Shown in pieces: positions 33,971 to 45,480 of a stretch of DNA of 64,000 nt. The DNA lies in the NCBI GenBank assembly GCA_032622095.1, contig CP136065.1, positions 248,433,474 through 248,497,473 on the forward strand, given 5' to 3'. The stretch is from Siphonodentalium dalli. Taxonomy: Eukaryota; Mollusca; Scaphopoda; Gadilida; Siphonodentaliidae. The translations under genes and the position numbers were made by a program. Below the pieces are notes generated by a model. The model did not search any database. It saw nothing but the letters and a program-made list of their open reading frames with translations, and was not told where the DNA came from. Within the stretch, counting starts at the first letter, position 1. Each line of letters starts with the position of its first letter.

Positions 33971-34572
33971 TGGAGATTTTGGACCTAGACTTGGGACCTT
34001 TGTTTGTTTTTGAACGAAGTTCACATATCGTTCTTATACAAAATTTCCTCTCTGCATTTCAAGGGCTTGAGAACTTCAATCAATCTTATTTATGGATTAA
34101 TTGGCTGCATTAAAAATTTTGTTTCTTATAATAAAATTTTCTCTCTGCGTTTATCTAGGCTTGAGACTAGCAGGTATGGAGTTATTATAACACTATACCA
34201 GGCCGCATTAAAAAACATTTGGGAGTGGAGTCCACTCCCTCGACGAGTCACGCCGGTGCTTTCGCCGTCTCAAGGTCACCCTATCGGTGACAGGTTCCAT
34301 GCTGCCGGTGATAAGTTAAGCGCACCTTGAGCTCCATCGGCCTACGTGATTGGTCTCGTCGATAGCAGGTTCGCGAAGAATCTGCTGCTATTGGCTGGTT
34401 TGGTCACCTGGTGTTGGTGTGGTCAGCTGGTGTTGGATGAATCTTGCTGCCAATTAGACTCAACAGATCAGACACCGATCAATCATACCATGAGGTGACA
34501 TCAGCCAGAACCGAAAGGCAATCCTTGCAGTTATGAGGCGCACTGTCACCATCATGGATTCTGATCGGTTCT
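33971..34572. other. Gene-free stretch, in part 3' UTR of the minus-strand gene
   Basis: Contains two related phrases (AAATTTCCTCTCTGCATTTC and AAATTTTCTCTCTGCGTTTA, 34039 and 34135). From about 34560 downwards it may be the 3' UTR of the minus-strand gene ending at 34573. Confidence 0.35.
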
Positions 34573-35747
34573 TCACTTCTTGGCTTCTTTCATCTCTGCC
34601 TCCTTGACTCGGATCCTCTCCTTCCAGTCCTCATATGACTCTGCCATTGTTCGACAATACCGATATCCAAGATCAGCCCGATGACCAGACTCCGGTCCCA
34701 TTTCGCCTTTACACAGTGAGCAGACTTTGAACTTAGCAGTCCTGGGATTGTATTTCCTTGGAGTCTTGCCCTCCTTCATAAGTTTCTTCATGTGGTAGAG
34801 TGTACTTGTAGGTACTGACTTGCCTTGCAACTGTGGATCCATCATGAGGACAAATGGCCGTGGTGCTATCTCTGGAACAAGACTATGAACAACTTCCACA
34901 TCTGGTAATGCTCTCTTCACCCCTTTGGTTTTTGCCAGCCCAGCCGTAATCTCTTTCAGCACGAACTGGTGCTGCTCGGCAGCAGATGGTACCTTTGCTG
35001 GGGTCACCGGTTTCGGTTTCGGTGGTGGCAACATGTCAGTGGCAACTTGAATGTGAAGGTCACTGGCTGGCGTACCTTGCACATACACTTCCCTCTCCAA
35101 GCGCTCTGATCTCTTGTTGTACCTGGAAAAATTGTTTAAAAAATCAGATTAATTGAAAAAATGACTAAAATAAAATCTAAATAATTGAAAAAATGACTAA
35201 AATAAATCAAAATAATTGAAAAATTGCTCAAAAAAATTCAAAATAATTAAAAAATGTGTAACAAAAATCAAAATAATTGAAAAGTTGCTAAAAAAAATCA
35301 AAATAATTGAAAAAATAACTAAAAAAAATTAAAATAATTGAAAAAATGACTTTAAAAAATCAAAATAATTGAAAAAATGACTAATAAAAATCTAAATAAT
35401 TGAAAAAATGACTAAACAAAATCAAAATAATTGAAAAATTGCTCAAAAAAATTCAAAATAATTAAAAATTGCTCAAACAAATTCAAAATAATTAAAAAAT
35501 GTGTAAAAAATTTCAAAATAATTGAAAAGTTGCTAAAAACAATCAAAATAATTGAAAGTTGCTAAAAAAAATCAAAATAATTGAAAATTTTGATAAAAAC
35601 AAAATTATAAAAAACAAATGGAATCTAAGAAATGAATATTACTTACCACTTCCTCAGAGTTGTGTTGTTTAAGTCTGGCAGTTGAATGCCACACTTGGAA
35701 ATATCTGGATGCCCCACCACAACGTCCCTGATCCGCTTGTATGCATT
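34573..35747 (-). CDS. Last two exons of a multi-exon gene with C-terminal CxxC-H-YC motif
   Basis: Exon 35747-35647 (33 codons plus 2 bases; begins NAYKRIRDVVVGHPD, contains LNNTTLRKW) has acceptor CCAATCCAG and donor GTAAGT. Exon 35122-34573 has acceptor TTTTTCCAG. The reading phase joins cleanly at a tryptophan codon (TG|G) followed by YNKRSERLE. The second exon has a proline/lysine linker (KPKPVTPAKVPS) and a C-terminal zinc-like cluster CSLCKGEMG...GHRADLGYRYC about 35 residues from its stop. This layout (R-x-I-R, NTTL-x-x-W, C-terminal CxxC/H/YC) resembles multi-copy uncharacterised proteins predicted in fish and invertebrates; this is recalled, not searched, and the function is unknown. 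The upstream exon is probably the one at 47893-48053. Confidence 0.65.
35125..35640. repeat. AT-rich intronic minisatellite
   Basis: About 14 units of roughly 30 bp built on AATCAAAATAATTGAAAAA with ATGACT or TTGCT inserts. Fills nearly all of the intron between the two exons above. Confidence 0.85.
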
Positions 35748-35910
35748 CTGGATTGGAGAGAACCGAGTTGAGAATATGTTAAAATCGATCGATATGAACT
35801 ACCTCGTCATTGACATTGGACAAATTAGAAAATTGACCATATACTCAAATTGTAGGGAATATAGTTTCTATTTTGTCTGAATAACGAAAGTTTAAATAGC
35901 ATTCCTGTCA
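35748..35910. other. Intron remnant and LINE insertion site
   Basis: 35896-35910 (ATAGCATTCCTGTCA) resembles 47893-47907 (ATCGCTTTCTTGTCA) at 12 of 15 positions and may be the left target duplication of the LINE. Confidence 0.4.
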
Positions 35911-36029
35911 TTTCAACAACCGAGCAGAATGAGGAGAGACAACGAACGTCCAACACAGACCGGACGCGCGACGACATGAGAATGGCCCAGAACTAGTCAG
36001 TTCGTAATAAATATGACAAAAACTCGAAA

Positions 36030-36452
36030 ATGCAAGTATACAATTCATACCACCAACAAACTTCAGCATCAGAAACCGATTCGACGCACATATTCCATGA
36101 TGTCCCACCACCCGATTACCACGATGAAGAATCTCATCACGACGATACATGCGGCTTTAAAGGCGTGTTACCTAAAAGAGGTCGGAGAACCCGTAAAATC
36201 TTTATAGGAAGGATTGCTACAACTGCCAAAGAACGCGATCTTTGGACATTCTTCGAAAATAGAGGCATATTGCCCACATTCGTTCGACTCATGGCCAGTA
36301 CAAGGAATGGCACACAATCAGCCCGAGTTAATTTATACGCAGATGATATAAAATTGCTGTACCAAGAAGGTTTCTGGCCCAAAGGCATCATTGCCAGACC
36401 ATGGCGTTCTGATCCACCTCAGCGTGACTATCATGGAGACACAGCCAAATAA
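36030..36452 (+). CDS. LINE ORF1, C-terminal part
   Basis: 140 codons. The second half (KIFIGRIATTAKERDLWTFF ... FWPKGIIARPW) is the RRM-like nucleic-acid-binding domain typical of ORF1 of Jockey/CR1-type LINEs; the FWP-G-RPW ending is characteristic. The N-terminal part is short and low in complexity, so the copy is probably 5'-truncated or the start is lost. It overlaps the start of ORF2 by 20 bases in the +1 frame. Confidence 0.65.
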   Translation: MQVYNSYHQQTSASETDSTHIFHDVPPPDYHDEESHHDDTCGFKGVLPKRGRRTRKIFIGRIATTAKERDLWTFFENRGILPTFVRLMASTRNGTQSARVNLYADDIKLLYQEGFWPKGIIARPWRSDPPQRDYHGDTAK

Positions 36453-36927
36453 GCTTAATATATTGACGTGGAATGCCACAGGCTTCATGTCATCCCAGCT
36501 ATATATTTGTGATATTCTGAAAACATTAAAATACAGCTTCGTCGGAATATCTGAGCACTGGCTTAGTGAACAAAATGTTATTTCGCTTGAAACACTACAT
36601 CATTCCTATTCCGCCGTGGTAAAGCCGGGGCGAACAATCAAAACTAAAACTAACGCCACGTTCACAAGAGACGGAGTAGCCATTATGATACGAAAAGACT
36701 TGCTCAACAGATGTACAGTGATCGATCTTCCACACGAATGGTGCGCAGGCATCAACTTCAACGTTTCCCCCAGCATGTCACTGGCATTCCTTCAAGTATA
36801 TATGCCAAACACAAACCATGGAGATGATGAATTTCAGAAGTGTTTAAAAGCATCTCTGTTGGACATTTATTCCATGTTATCACAAGAAGGTTCTGTTATT
36901 TTAATGGGTGATTTCAACGTACACCTA
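36433..36927 (+). CDS. LINE ORF2, endonuclease domain, first part
   Basis: Starts at ATG 36433 (METQPNKLNILTWNATG), overlapping the end of ORF1. Apurinic-type endonuclease motifs are visible: the N-terminal LTWNATG, VGISEHW with the catalytic-type E, and LMGDFNVH near the end. The open frame then enters the inserted CACTA-like element and stops 11 codons later. The continuation is at 44670. Confidence 0.75.
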
Positions 36928-37667
36928 CACTGCAAAAAATAATTTCCTATAAACGCGTTTAATTAAAAACACCTGAGAGACAACACACTTATAAGACATG
37001 TGGTCTGTTTTAGTAAAAACACACGTGTTTTATAATTAAAGCACCAGTGTTTATATAAAAACATGTCACAGTGTTTTATAATAAGCACTCCATCCAATTA
37101 TGAATAAACACCAGTGTTTATATAAAAACACGTCATAGTGTTTTAAAATCAACACTCTATCCGATTATGAATAAACACTAGTGTTTATATTAAAACATGT
37201 CATAGCGTTTTATAATAAACACACAACGTGTTGATTTTCCAGACACACTTTATAAACACTATGACGTGTTTATTATTATGAAAATAAAACACCCGATGTG
37301 TTTATAAATATTTTATTCTCAAAAACAAATTTCGGTACAATTCAACAAATTGTTCAACATCATCTTCAAAATGTTCATTGGTTAACTAGTGTTTCGATTG
37401 GTCGTCAATTTGATAAGAGCTCATGAAACTAGGTTGTTTCGAACTAGTTCGATGTGATCCTCGTGCATGCAAATAACTGGTCGACATTGCATGAATGTAG
37501 AATATTATATACATTTATAACTAAAGATGGATTTGTTCGCGGAGATTGAGATTTATTTTATATTTTACTATAATTATTATTAATTGTCATTTTTGAATCC
37601 ACCTTGTTTCTTAACACTTTCATGACGGGAGCTGCGCTGTTGCAGCATTAAATAATATGTGCCTTTG

Positions 37668-37810
37668 ATTATCTTACTTATGCGAGTCTCTCACGGGGAG
37701 CATAGCATATATAAGATAATGCATTGGCTTACAAGATCAATATTGATTGGCCAAGGTATTATCTTGTATATGCGAGGCTCTCTATGGGAGACTCGCATAT
37801 ATAAGAGAAT
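37668..37810 (+). repeat. Pair of tandem hairpins
   Basis: Two 53-base hairpins, 37668-37720 and 37758-37810, 90 bases apart. Each has an arm ATTATCTT...ATGCGAG and a complement GCATATATAAGA(T/G)AAT with a CTCTC/GGGAG loop region. The spacer is itself palindromic around CAATATTG. Confidence 0.6.
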
Positions 37811-39203
37811 GCAATGGAATATGGTTTTCGCAAAACTTCAGGAATCTCCAGTCATGAAATTAGAGTAAAAACCATAACTGACTCAAATGTTGTATAATGG
37901 CACGAGTCTTTGGTTTCTTGTATATCCATATTATAATATTTAAAGTCACTTGGTTTCTGATAAATCCATTGTGAGAATATTAAAAGTCACGTGGTTTCTT
38001 TTAATCCAATGCTGTGAATCAAAAAAAATTCTGATAAATCATGTGTATATAGTTCCTGATATAATCCAGTGATTCTTTATGTGTAGTTCAATGCCGTGCA
38101 GATCCAATGTTCCATATACTGTATATCTAGTTATACGGTATAGACCATATTGTATGTTGAACTTCTATATATATATATATATCCTATATTTCGTCGTATG
38201 TAGAATCCATGTGTATCCCGTATAATGGCTCTGAATCCCATATTTGGGACCATCTCCGAGGTTTTGGATAGAAGTGGTAGTTTAATCTTCTGGCTCTGTT
38301 TTGAGTACAAGATGACTGATCATCAGATCACTGGTGGAATCTCTGTGCACGGAAAGCTTGTGTTTCCGTTTATCACTGCTTGCTCTTCATAATATTTAAA
38401 TCATGGTTTCAAATCTCAGCTCGTGCCGTTATACAACTCGTGCAATGTGCCCCGTTAGTCCTCCATTTGTGTACACTAACTGCGTAATATCTCGCCAGTT
38501 CCTTAACTTTCCCGTCTCCTGTAATATTGCCTGGTCATTCAGAATCCTGAAACAATGAAGATTTAAAATTAATTAATTAAACTTTAGTGAAAATATCTGA
38601 AAAGCAAACAGCAACTTAGATCATTCGTATATATAGCGGTCATATTATAAACCGATTAATACGGATACTTGTTGATATTCTGACTTGTGTTGACAGCGAA
38701 CTTTGTAATATTGAAAAACTAATGCAGGGACCATTGAATTGATTAATACACGGGAAATGTTCATCATTGTAAGAGACGCAAATCAAAATCGCTCACCAAA
38801 GTCACTTAAATCATGCAATCGCGAGCTTGGACATTCACCAACCCGTACGTGCAAGACAGATACATAATATACGGTCAGTAATAATGATTTTAGAATAAAG
38901 GTTTGAAACTTATGTGCCGCTTTAAATTTTGTTTTACCACTGGTGAGACTAGCCCCCAAAACGGATTCTATATTCTTGCAACTAAAAAAGATACACGCGT
39001 AACTGAGAGAGTTTGAGATTTATATAGTGTCACCCTATCCATTTCAGATAACATGCACATATACAATATATCCTTTTCATTTCGATATAGATCGATTATA
39101 TCTGCATTACTTCTTGCTAATACCATAGATATAAACTTACCTCAATTTCACGATACCACAACATCCAAAGAAGACTGTTATTCTATGAAGAATTGATTGA
39201 ACA

Positions 39204-39386
39204 TTGAGTTATAGACATCACAAACAAATATATACAGTAAACATACACAATGCAGAGCGTGATTTAAATGAGGCCAAACTTAACTGTCTTTCCATGCGTG
39301 GTAACTTAGCACAGATGTTATTCCATCCAAAAGTCACCGAATTCTACCATATCAATGGTATTGTATTACACCCAGCAGACTATTGA
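39204..39386 (+). pseudogene. Possible C-type lectin-like exon fragment
   Basis: DLNEAKLNCLSMRGNLAQM resembles the first helix of C-type lectin domains (EA-x(2,3)-C-x(3-5)-G-x-LA). No matching later part of the domain (WND, second cysteine) is present. It lies inside the CACTA-like element, a class known to pick up gene pieces. Short, so uncertain. Confidence 0.3.
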
Positions 39387-39797
39387 TAGACAAATCACAG
39401 CATGATACATGTCGGGAAGTCGCTCTGGCAAATATAGTCATAAACGGCGGTGTTTAAGACATACATCAATATATAAACGCTGGCGTTTTATACCATACAC
39501 AACAAGTGCAATTAGCCATAAATATTTGTTTAAGAACATTTATTACCACATATATTTATTTTAAAGTTAATTTGTAGTTGAATTAATAAATTGGACAATG
39601 TATTCAGATTTTAAATTACAGTGCTGCACTGTCGAAGATAGTAATGCAACTGTTTAAAACATGTCGAGTGTTTTATTATAAACACTAGCGATTTCATATG
39701 TTACAAATAAACACATGATCCGTATATTTATAAACACTACCAATTTTAATAAAACATTTGACACGTTTATATATCTTCAAATGTTTAGCAGTGTATA

Positions 39798-42700
39798 TAG
39801 TCCAGGAGATATTGGTCGACCTCTGCACCCCCCCCCCCCCCCCCAGGACTTAACTTCACCCCACTAATTTTCTTCCTTAAGGTCTCCTCTAATTTTTTTC
39901 ACTTGTTAACAAGAAAAAAAAGTGGCCGCAGAGACTCCAGACAAGATGGCGTCCATCATGGCGGCCATTTTTTTAAAATGCGCCAGGTCTCTTTGATCGC
40001 CATTATAGTAAAGATGATAGCACATGCGGTCTTGTTTTCCGCTCGATTCGTTATGCTAATATTTAACCCTTACAAATTAGCCAAAAATCCAACACCAGAA
40101 TCCAATATGGCGGCCAAGATGGCCGCCGAAATGTGAAAATATGCTATTTTTCTGACATGTTACCACCTTTCGTTTGTCTCTGTGGGAAAATGTTAGAATT
40201 TTTGCGTCATGTTATACATTTATCATATAGAGGAGTCATTGGCGAATACATGGGGACCATAATATGCATTCATTGTGGGATATTTTTGTCCGATATCACG
40301 TTTTCCCAAATGCCGGTATCATAGGTCAAAGCCGAATCTCCGTTAATAACGCGATGTTATGTTTCGAATCAATGAATGTTATTGCTATTATAACAACACC
40401 CATGCATATATATTTGCAGGAGATACTCTAGCTAGGATTCCTCTTATACCTGAGTTGAGGAATATTTACCCAAATCCAAGATGGCGGCCAAAATGGCCAC
40501 CAGAAATAAAAAATCGCCGAAAATCGCTGATTTTAACATCAGTGAGCATTATTGTCATGACAACTCCACACCTGCTTACTATTGTAAGTTGGGAACACTT
40601 AGGCGAAGAACTTTCCTTGTACCATATCCAAATAAAAGTCCCCCAAATCCAAAATGGCGCCCACAATGGCGGACAGATTTTGAATAATCACCGAAATTCC
40701 CTCATATTCACATCATTGGGCATTATTGTCGAGACAACTCCACCCATTCTTACAATTGAGTTGGAAATACTGAGGTGAAGTAATTACCTTACATCTCATG
40801 CAAGAAATTGTTTTCCAAATCGAGAATGGCGGCCAAAATGGCGACCGAAATTTGAAAACAAATCTACATTCCTTTACTTTCTTACGATGGGCGTTATTGT
40901 TTCGCGATTTCTATCCACCATTACATGTTGATATATAATAGTGACATGAAGTATTCATTAGGGTTTGGCAATTGATACTCACAGCCAAGATCGCTGCTAA
41001 ATTGGCGGCTAGAAATTTAAAAGAAATCGATATTTTCACATATTAATTTCAACTTTTTGTCATAATATCGGTATGTATGGACGAAACTGTACATAAACCA
41101 TCTACTAGTTCAACTTAAAGGTATCAAAACGCATAACATAGCTCGTATCCTTCTGGAAAGATGAAACACCACAATTAATATCGCGATGTGGCATTTCGAA
41201 ATCCAGTCTCCACTTAGCGCCGATAATGGTCGTAAGCGTAGGTGCTCCGAATAGTTATATCAGAACAATTACCTGATGACAGATTCTGATTTGCCACGTC
41301 ACGTCCATAATTATCTGGACCAGCTTCCATTTCTTTGTCTCATAAATCTTGGTCGCTCACACCGACAAAGTATTCACCACTTCCTGGGAGTAGGGTCCCT
41401 CTAATCATAACGTTTCAAATAATTCATATTCCGGTGTCTAGCTTACATAAGGTCACCTCTATGTATGTGTCTCATACCCCATGGGATAACGACATGTACA
41501 CCTGGCGAACCAGTTAGCTAGTCACTTATCAATAGATGGTTCGTCAACTCACAAATTCAGCGAACGCATTGGCATATGTGGACAACTTCGACAGTGTTTT
41601 GAAGGTTGCTAGCTGTCTCATTCCCTTGGACAGATGTCTATCTGCTAAGGAGAAGACCCTAGTGTACCACACTTCTTGACCATTATCCGAAGCAAACTGT
41701 GTGACGCCCCGCAGTGTCTCGTCAAATATCTCCCAGCAGAGAAGAACAATGCTCGCGGTGCTAGTTTGTGGACATGCGCCATGATAGTGGGAATGAAATG
41801 GGCCACTGTATACACCACCCCTACACCTGGTGCATGTTTAAGATATCGAATGTCATGCGTGTCGGTTTTATTTGGTGTGGTAAGATTGTATTTCCCCATC
41901 CGTTTCGAAGCCTTTCTGATTCAACTTCGTACACTTTTGTCTGGATAATAATATGCTAGCCTCCCTCAAAACAGTCGGATGGACTAAAGGATAATGTCTT
42001 TATAGCATGAATGTATGCGTGTCTTGTTATCCTCTCTCGGGGTTAGTGTCAGTATGTGGGCGGTATTATTCAAGAAAATGTCAGGAACTGTGGTGCATTT
42101 ATTTCACTATGTATTTAAAGAACAATTTAAAAAGTCTCGATGGCAATGGCTGTGGCCGTTGGGGAACGCGACCTTTATGATCATATAGCTATATATATAA
42201 AACTTTAGAATATAGTAGTTAATGTCTCATGCAGGAAAATGGTGATGTTACCAAGAAATCACTTGGTGTACCAACGTTTGTTGAACTGAATGCAAGAGCT
42301 CATCAACGTAACATTCCTCTGGATGTTCTTCGCGTTGAACATTTCACCCTTTTGTTGATGGCATTTGTACTTTCTTGAACCATACCACACAGCGTGAGTA
42401 TGACATATCAACCAACTATCAAAGGTATCGCCTTTAAGACTACACCCAGTCTTGGTGGAGATTATACAACAGTAGCCAATGGCATACTCCTGGTCCAGTT
42501 GTTTAAGAACGGCTTCCAAACGGATGGGAACATACAATCTTAGCAAACATGGAAAGCAAAGCCACACATGAGATCCTGTCTGAATCTAAAAGATAACAAA
42601 ATAAGGGGCGGTGCAGTCATGGTCCAATTTCATTTCCACTATCATGACACATATCCACAAACTAGCACCGTGTGTATTGTTATCATCTGCTTGGATCTGT

Positions 42701-44669
42701 TCGGTGAGACGATTGCTGGACGCCAACAAGCTTGTTCTAATGATCATGTTCAAGGAGTTTGGGTATATTATGCATTATGGTCTTCTACGCCTTAGCAGAA
42801 ATGCATCCGTCAAATGTCGGGCTTTCAATATTCGAAGCCATATACAGAAGTTGTCCGGGTACGTCAGTGCATTAGATGAGTATGTGAATTGATGAACCAT
42901 ATATTGAGAAGTGGCTGTTTGGGAAGATCACCAGGTGTACACGTTGTTATCCCCATTAGGTCACCAAAGCTGACAATACGCAGATAGATAGGTCCTTCTG
43001 AAAGCTAGTATACGCATCGACCGAATACCTTTATGGTGTATCGTACAAGATGACGCATATACCCCATATGTAGCATCTGGATTATACCATAAGCTATACC
43101 ACGAATGAAGCTCGCTGAGAATTCCAAGCTTTCGAAACCAACACGTGAGTTGGACACCGGCATATGTATTGTTTGAAACATTCAGATTAGTGGCACACTC
43201 CTACACAGAAGAGTAGTGAACTGTGCTGTGAGTGAGATAGATTAATCTGACGAAGAGACGGAAACGAGTCCAGATAATGCTGAATGTGGCAATTCAGAAT
43301 AAGCTCAGGTACTGTTGTTTTGATTCTTGGAAGTCATAATATGACTATTCGGCGCACCTATATACGGTTACGGCCAGTATGATCCATTGGTGGAGAATGG
43401 ATTTTGAAATGCCACATTGCGATTGTGGGTTTTCATCCTTCCAAAAGGCTACGACTTACATTGGAACTAACATATGGCTTATATTATGTACCGTTTCGTT
43501 TATACAAATCAATATAATGACAAAAAGTTGAAATTAGTATGTGATAATATCGGATTCTTTTCAATTTCTGCCCGCCAGTTTGGCCGCCATATTGACTGTG
43601 GGTATCACTTGCCAAACCCTAATGGATAATTCATACATATCAACATGTAATGGTGGTAGAAATCGCGAAAAAATAACGCCCATCTTAAGAAAGTAAAGGA
43701 ATGTAGGCGTGTTTTCAAATTTCGGTCGCCATTTTGGCCGCCATCTTTGATTTGGAAAACCATTTCTTGCATGAGATGTAAGGTAATTACTTCACCTCAG
43801 TATTTACAACTCAACTGTACGCATGGAAGGAGTTGTCTCGACAATAATGCCCAATGATGTGAATATGAGGGAATTTCGGTGATATTTCAAAATCTGTCCG
43901 CCATTGTGGGCGCCATTTTGGATTTGGGGGACTTTTATTTGGATATGGTACAAGGAAAGTTCTTCGCATAAGTGTTCCCAACTTACAATAGTAAGCAGGT
44001 GTGGAGTTGTCATGACAATAATGCTCACTGATGTTAAAATCAGCGATTTTCGGCGATTTTTTATTTCTGGTGGCCATTTTGGCCGCCATCTTGGATTTGG
44101 GTAAATATTCCTCAACTCAGGTATAAGAGGAATCCTAGCTCGAGTATCTCCTGCAAATATATATGCATGGGTGTTGTTATAATAGCAATAACCTTCATTG
44201 ATTCGAAACATAACATCGCGTTATTAACGGAGATTCGGCTTTGACCTATGATACCGGCATTTGGGAAAACGTGATATCGGACAAAAATATCCCGCAATGA
44301 ATGCATATTATGGTCCCTATGAGTTCGCCAATGACTCCTCTATATGATAAATGTATAACATGACGCAAAACTTCTAACATTTTCCCACAGAGACAAACGA
44401 AAGGTGGTAACATGTCAGAAAAATAGCATATTTTCACATTTCGGCGGCCATCTTGGCCGCCATATTGGATTCTGGTGTCGGATTTTTGGCTAATTTGTAA
44501 GGGTTGTATATTAGCATAACGAATCGAGCGGAAAACAAGACCGCATGTGCTATCATCTTTACTATAATGGCGATCAAAGAGACCTAGTGCATTTTTTGAA
44601 AATTAGTGGGGTGAAGTTAAGTCCTGGGGGGGGGGGGGGTGCAGAGGTCGACCAATATCTCCTGGACTA
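39798..44669. mobile_element. 4.87-kb foldback DNA element
   Basis: Perfect outer ends TAGTCCAGGAGATATTGG and complement, ATA on both outer sides. The arms run inward from each end and stay alignable nearly to the centre (about 42230). The outer ~1.4 kb are almost identical; the inner ~1 kb are clearly diverged. The outer arms contain about five tandem units of roughly 170 bp, each starting CCAAATCCAAGATGGCGGCC or a variant (40104, 40472, 40649, 40815, 40985 and mirror places 43560-44470). The inner arms keep coding-like remnants sharing RLYFPIRFEA / RLYVPIRLEA (41880-41945 plus; 42470-42545 minus). A C run of about 20 (39829-39844) and a matching G run (44627-44639) lie near the ends. Superfamily unknown. 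Confidence 0.75.
41640..42900. pseudogene. Diverged inverted coding remnants at the foldback centre
   Basis: Two facing copies of a degraded coding region. The left one (about 41640-41945, plus strand) and the right one (about 42900-42250, minus strand) share GTGCTAGTTTGTGGA, AAGATTGTAT and CCCATCCGTTT. The right copy is longer and has a cysteine-containing tail (KYKCHQQKGEMFN). No transposase family is recognised; a former element-encoded protein is the simplest reading. Confidence 0.4.
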
Positions 44670-45480
44670 ATAGGAGATGCCAGAGGTGAAAATCTTCCCA
44701 CGCGTCACTCGTTCCGTTCTATGGTTATGAATACATTCTCCAAAGACACATGCATGTGGTCTACTGTTTGTTCGCCTTGATGCAAGGGACCACGATTCAC
44801 ATTCTTTCCTTTCGCTGCAGTGGCCAGTCCAACCACTATTGATCATATCTTCATACCAGAATGTATGGTACATTTGGTATCGTCATGTCGCGTCTTGGAT
44901 GATGTACCATCGAATGTGTCAAACCATCTGCCTGTGACATGTGCCATTACCGTGGACATGTATGACCACCAAACCACAGCCACCCGCAAACATATCCGCA
45001 CAGTGTATAAATGGAAAGGTGGTGACACTCAGGGATACCGTCTAATCCTGAATACGGCGGGCTCCGAGATGTTAAAGCGACATATCGTTGACAATTCTGA
45101 CGTTGATAAATTGTACGCGGATGTTGTATCCTCACTCCATGAGGATGCCCTGTCAGCTATTGGTGAACGAAAGTTCCAGACACACATGAAGCCCTACTGT
45201 AATTCTGACCTATCTTCGCTACAACAAAATGTGAAAGCAGACCGATCAAAGTGGTTATTGTCTGGGAAAAAACATTCTACGGAATCAAGTGATTATCTGA
45301 ACTACAAGGACTCAAAACGTCGATTTCGGTGGGCTCTAAGGATAGCCGTGCGCAATCACGAGCAAAAATTCCTGTTAGATGTTGAAACTGCAGCAAACGA
45401 AAATCCCACTCGTTTCTGGAAAATGACGAAGTCTAAAACTAACTCCCATGCAGTTACGAGTGGTATGGATCTTATCAGGC
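44670..45480 (+). pseudogene. LINE ORF2, endonuclease end and linker
   Basis: The frame continues from 36927: GDARGENLP and so on, with one stop at 44778, then open from 44781 to 45497. Motifs: TIDHIFIPE and SNHLPVTCAI (the final endonuclease block, SDH-like), then a linker with SDLSSLQQNVKADRSKW and an ENPTRFWKM block that normally precedes RT. Near 45468 the frame shifts and some residues are lost. Confidence 0.7.

Larger units (their letters stand above)
36928..39793. mobile_element. CACTA/EnSpm-like non-autonomous DNA transposon
   Basis: Ends CACTGCAAAAA and (right) TTTAGCAGTG; TA flanks both sides. Subterminal regions carry many direct and inverted copies of AAACAC(C)AGTGTTTATA-type motifs (36980-37310 and 39640-39780). 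CACTG-type ends plus subterminal repeat arrays are CACTA-like features. No transposase is seen. It sits in the LINE endonuclease and directly touches the foldback element (only TATA between them). Confidence 0.55.

Noticed and set aside
40359-40778. Open frames mirrored at 43804-44211
   Set aside because: They lie in the 170-bp units of the foldback arms, and similar frames are open in other phases; no protein features.
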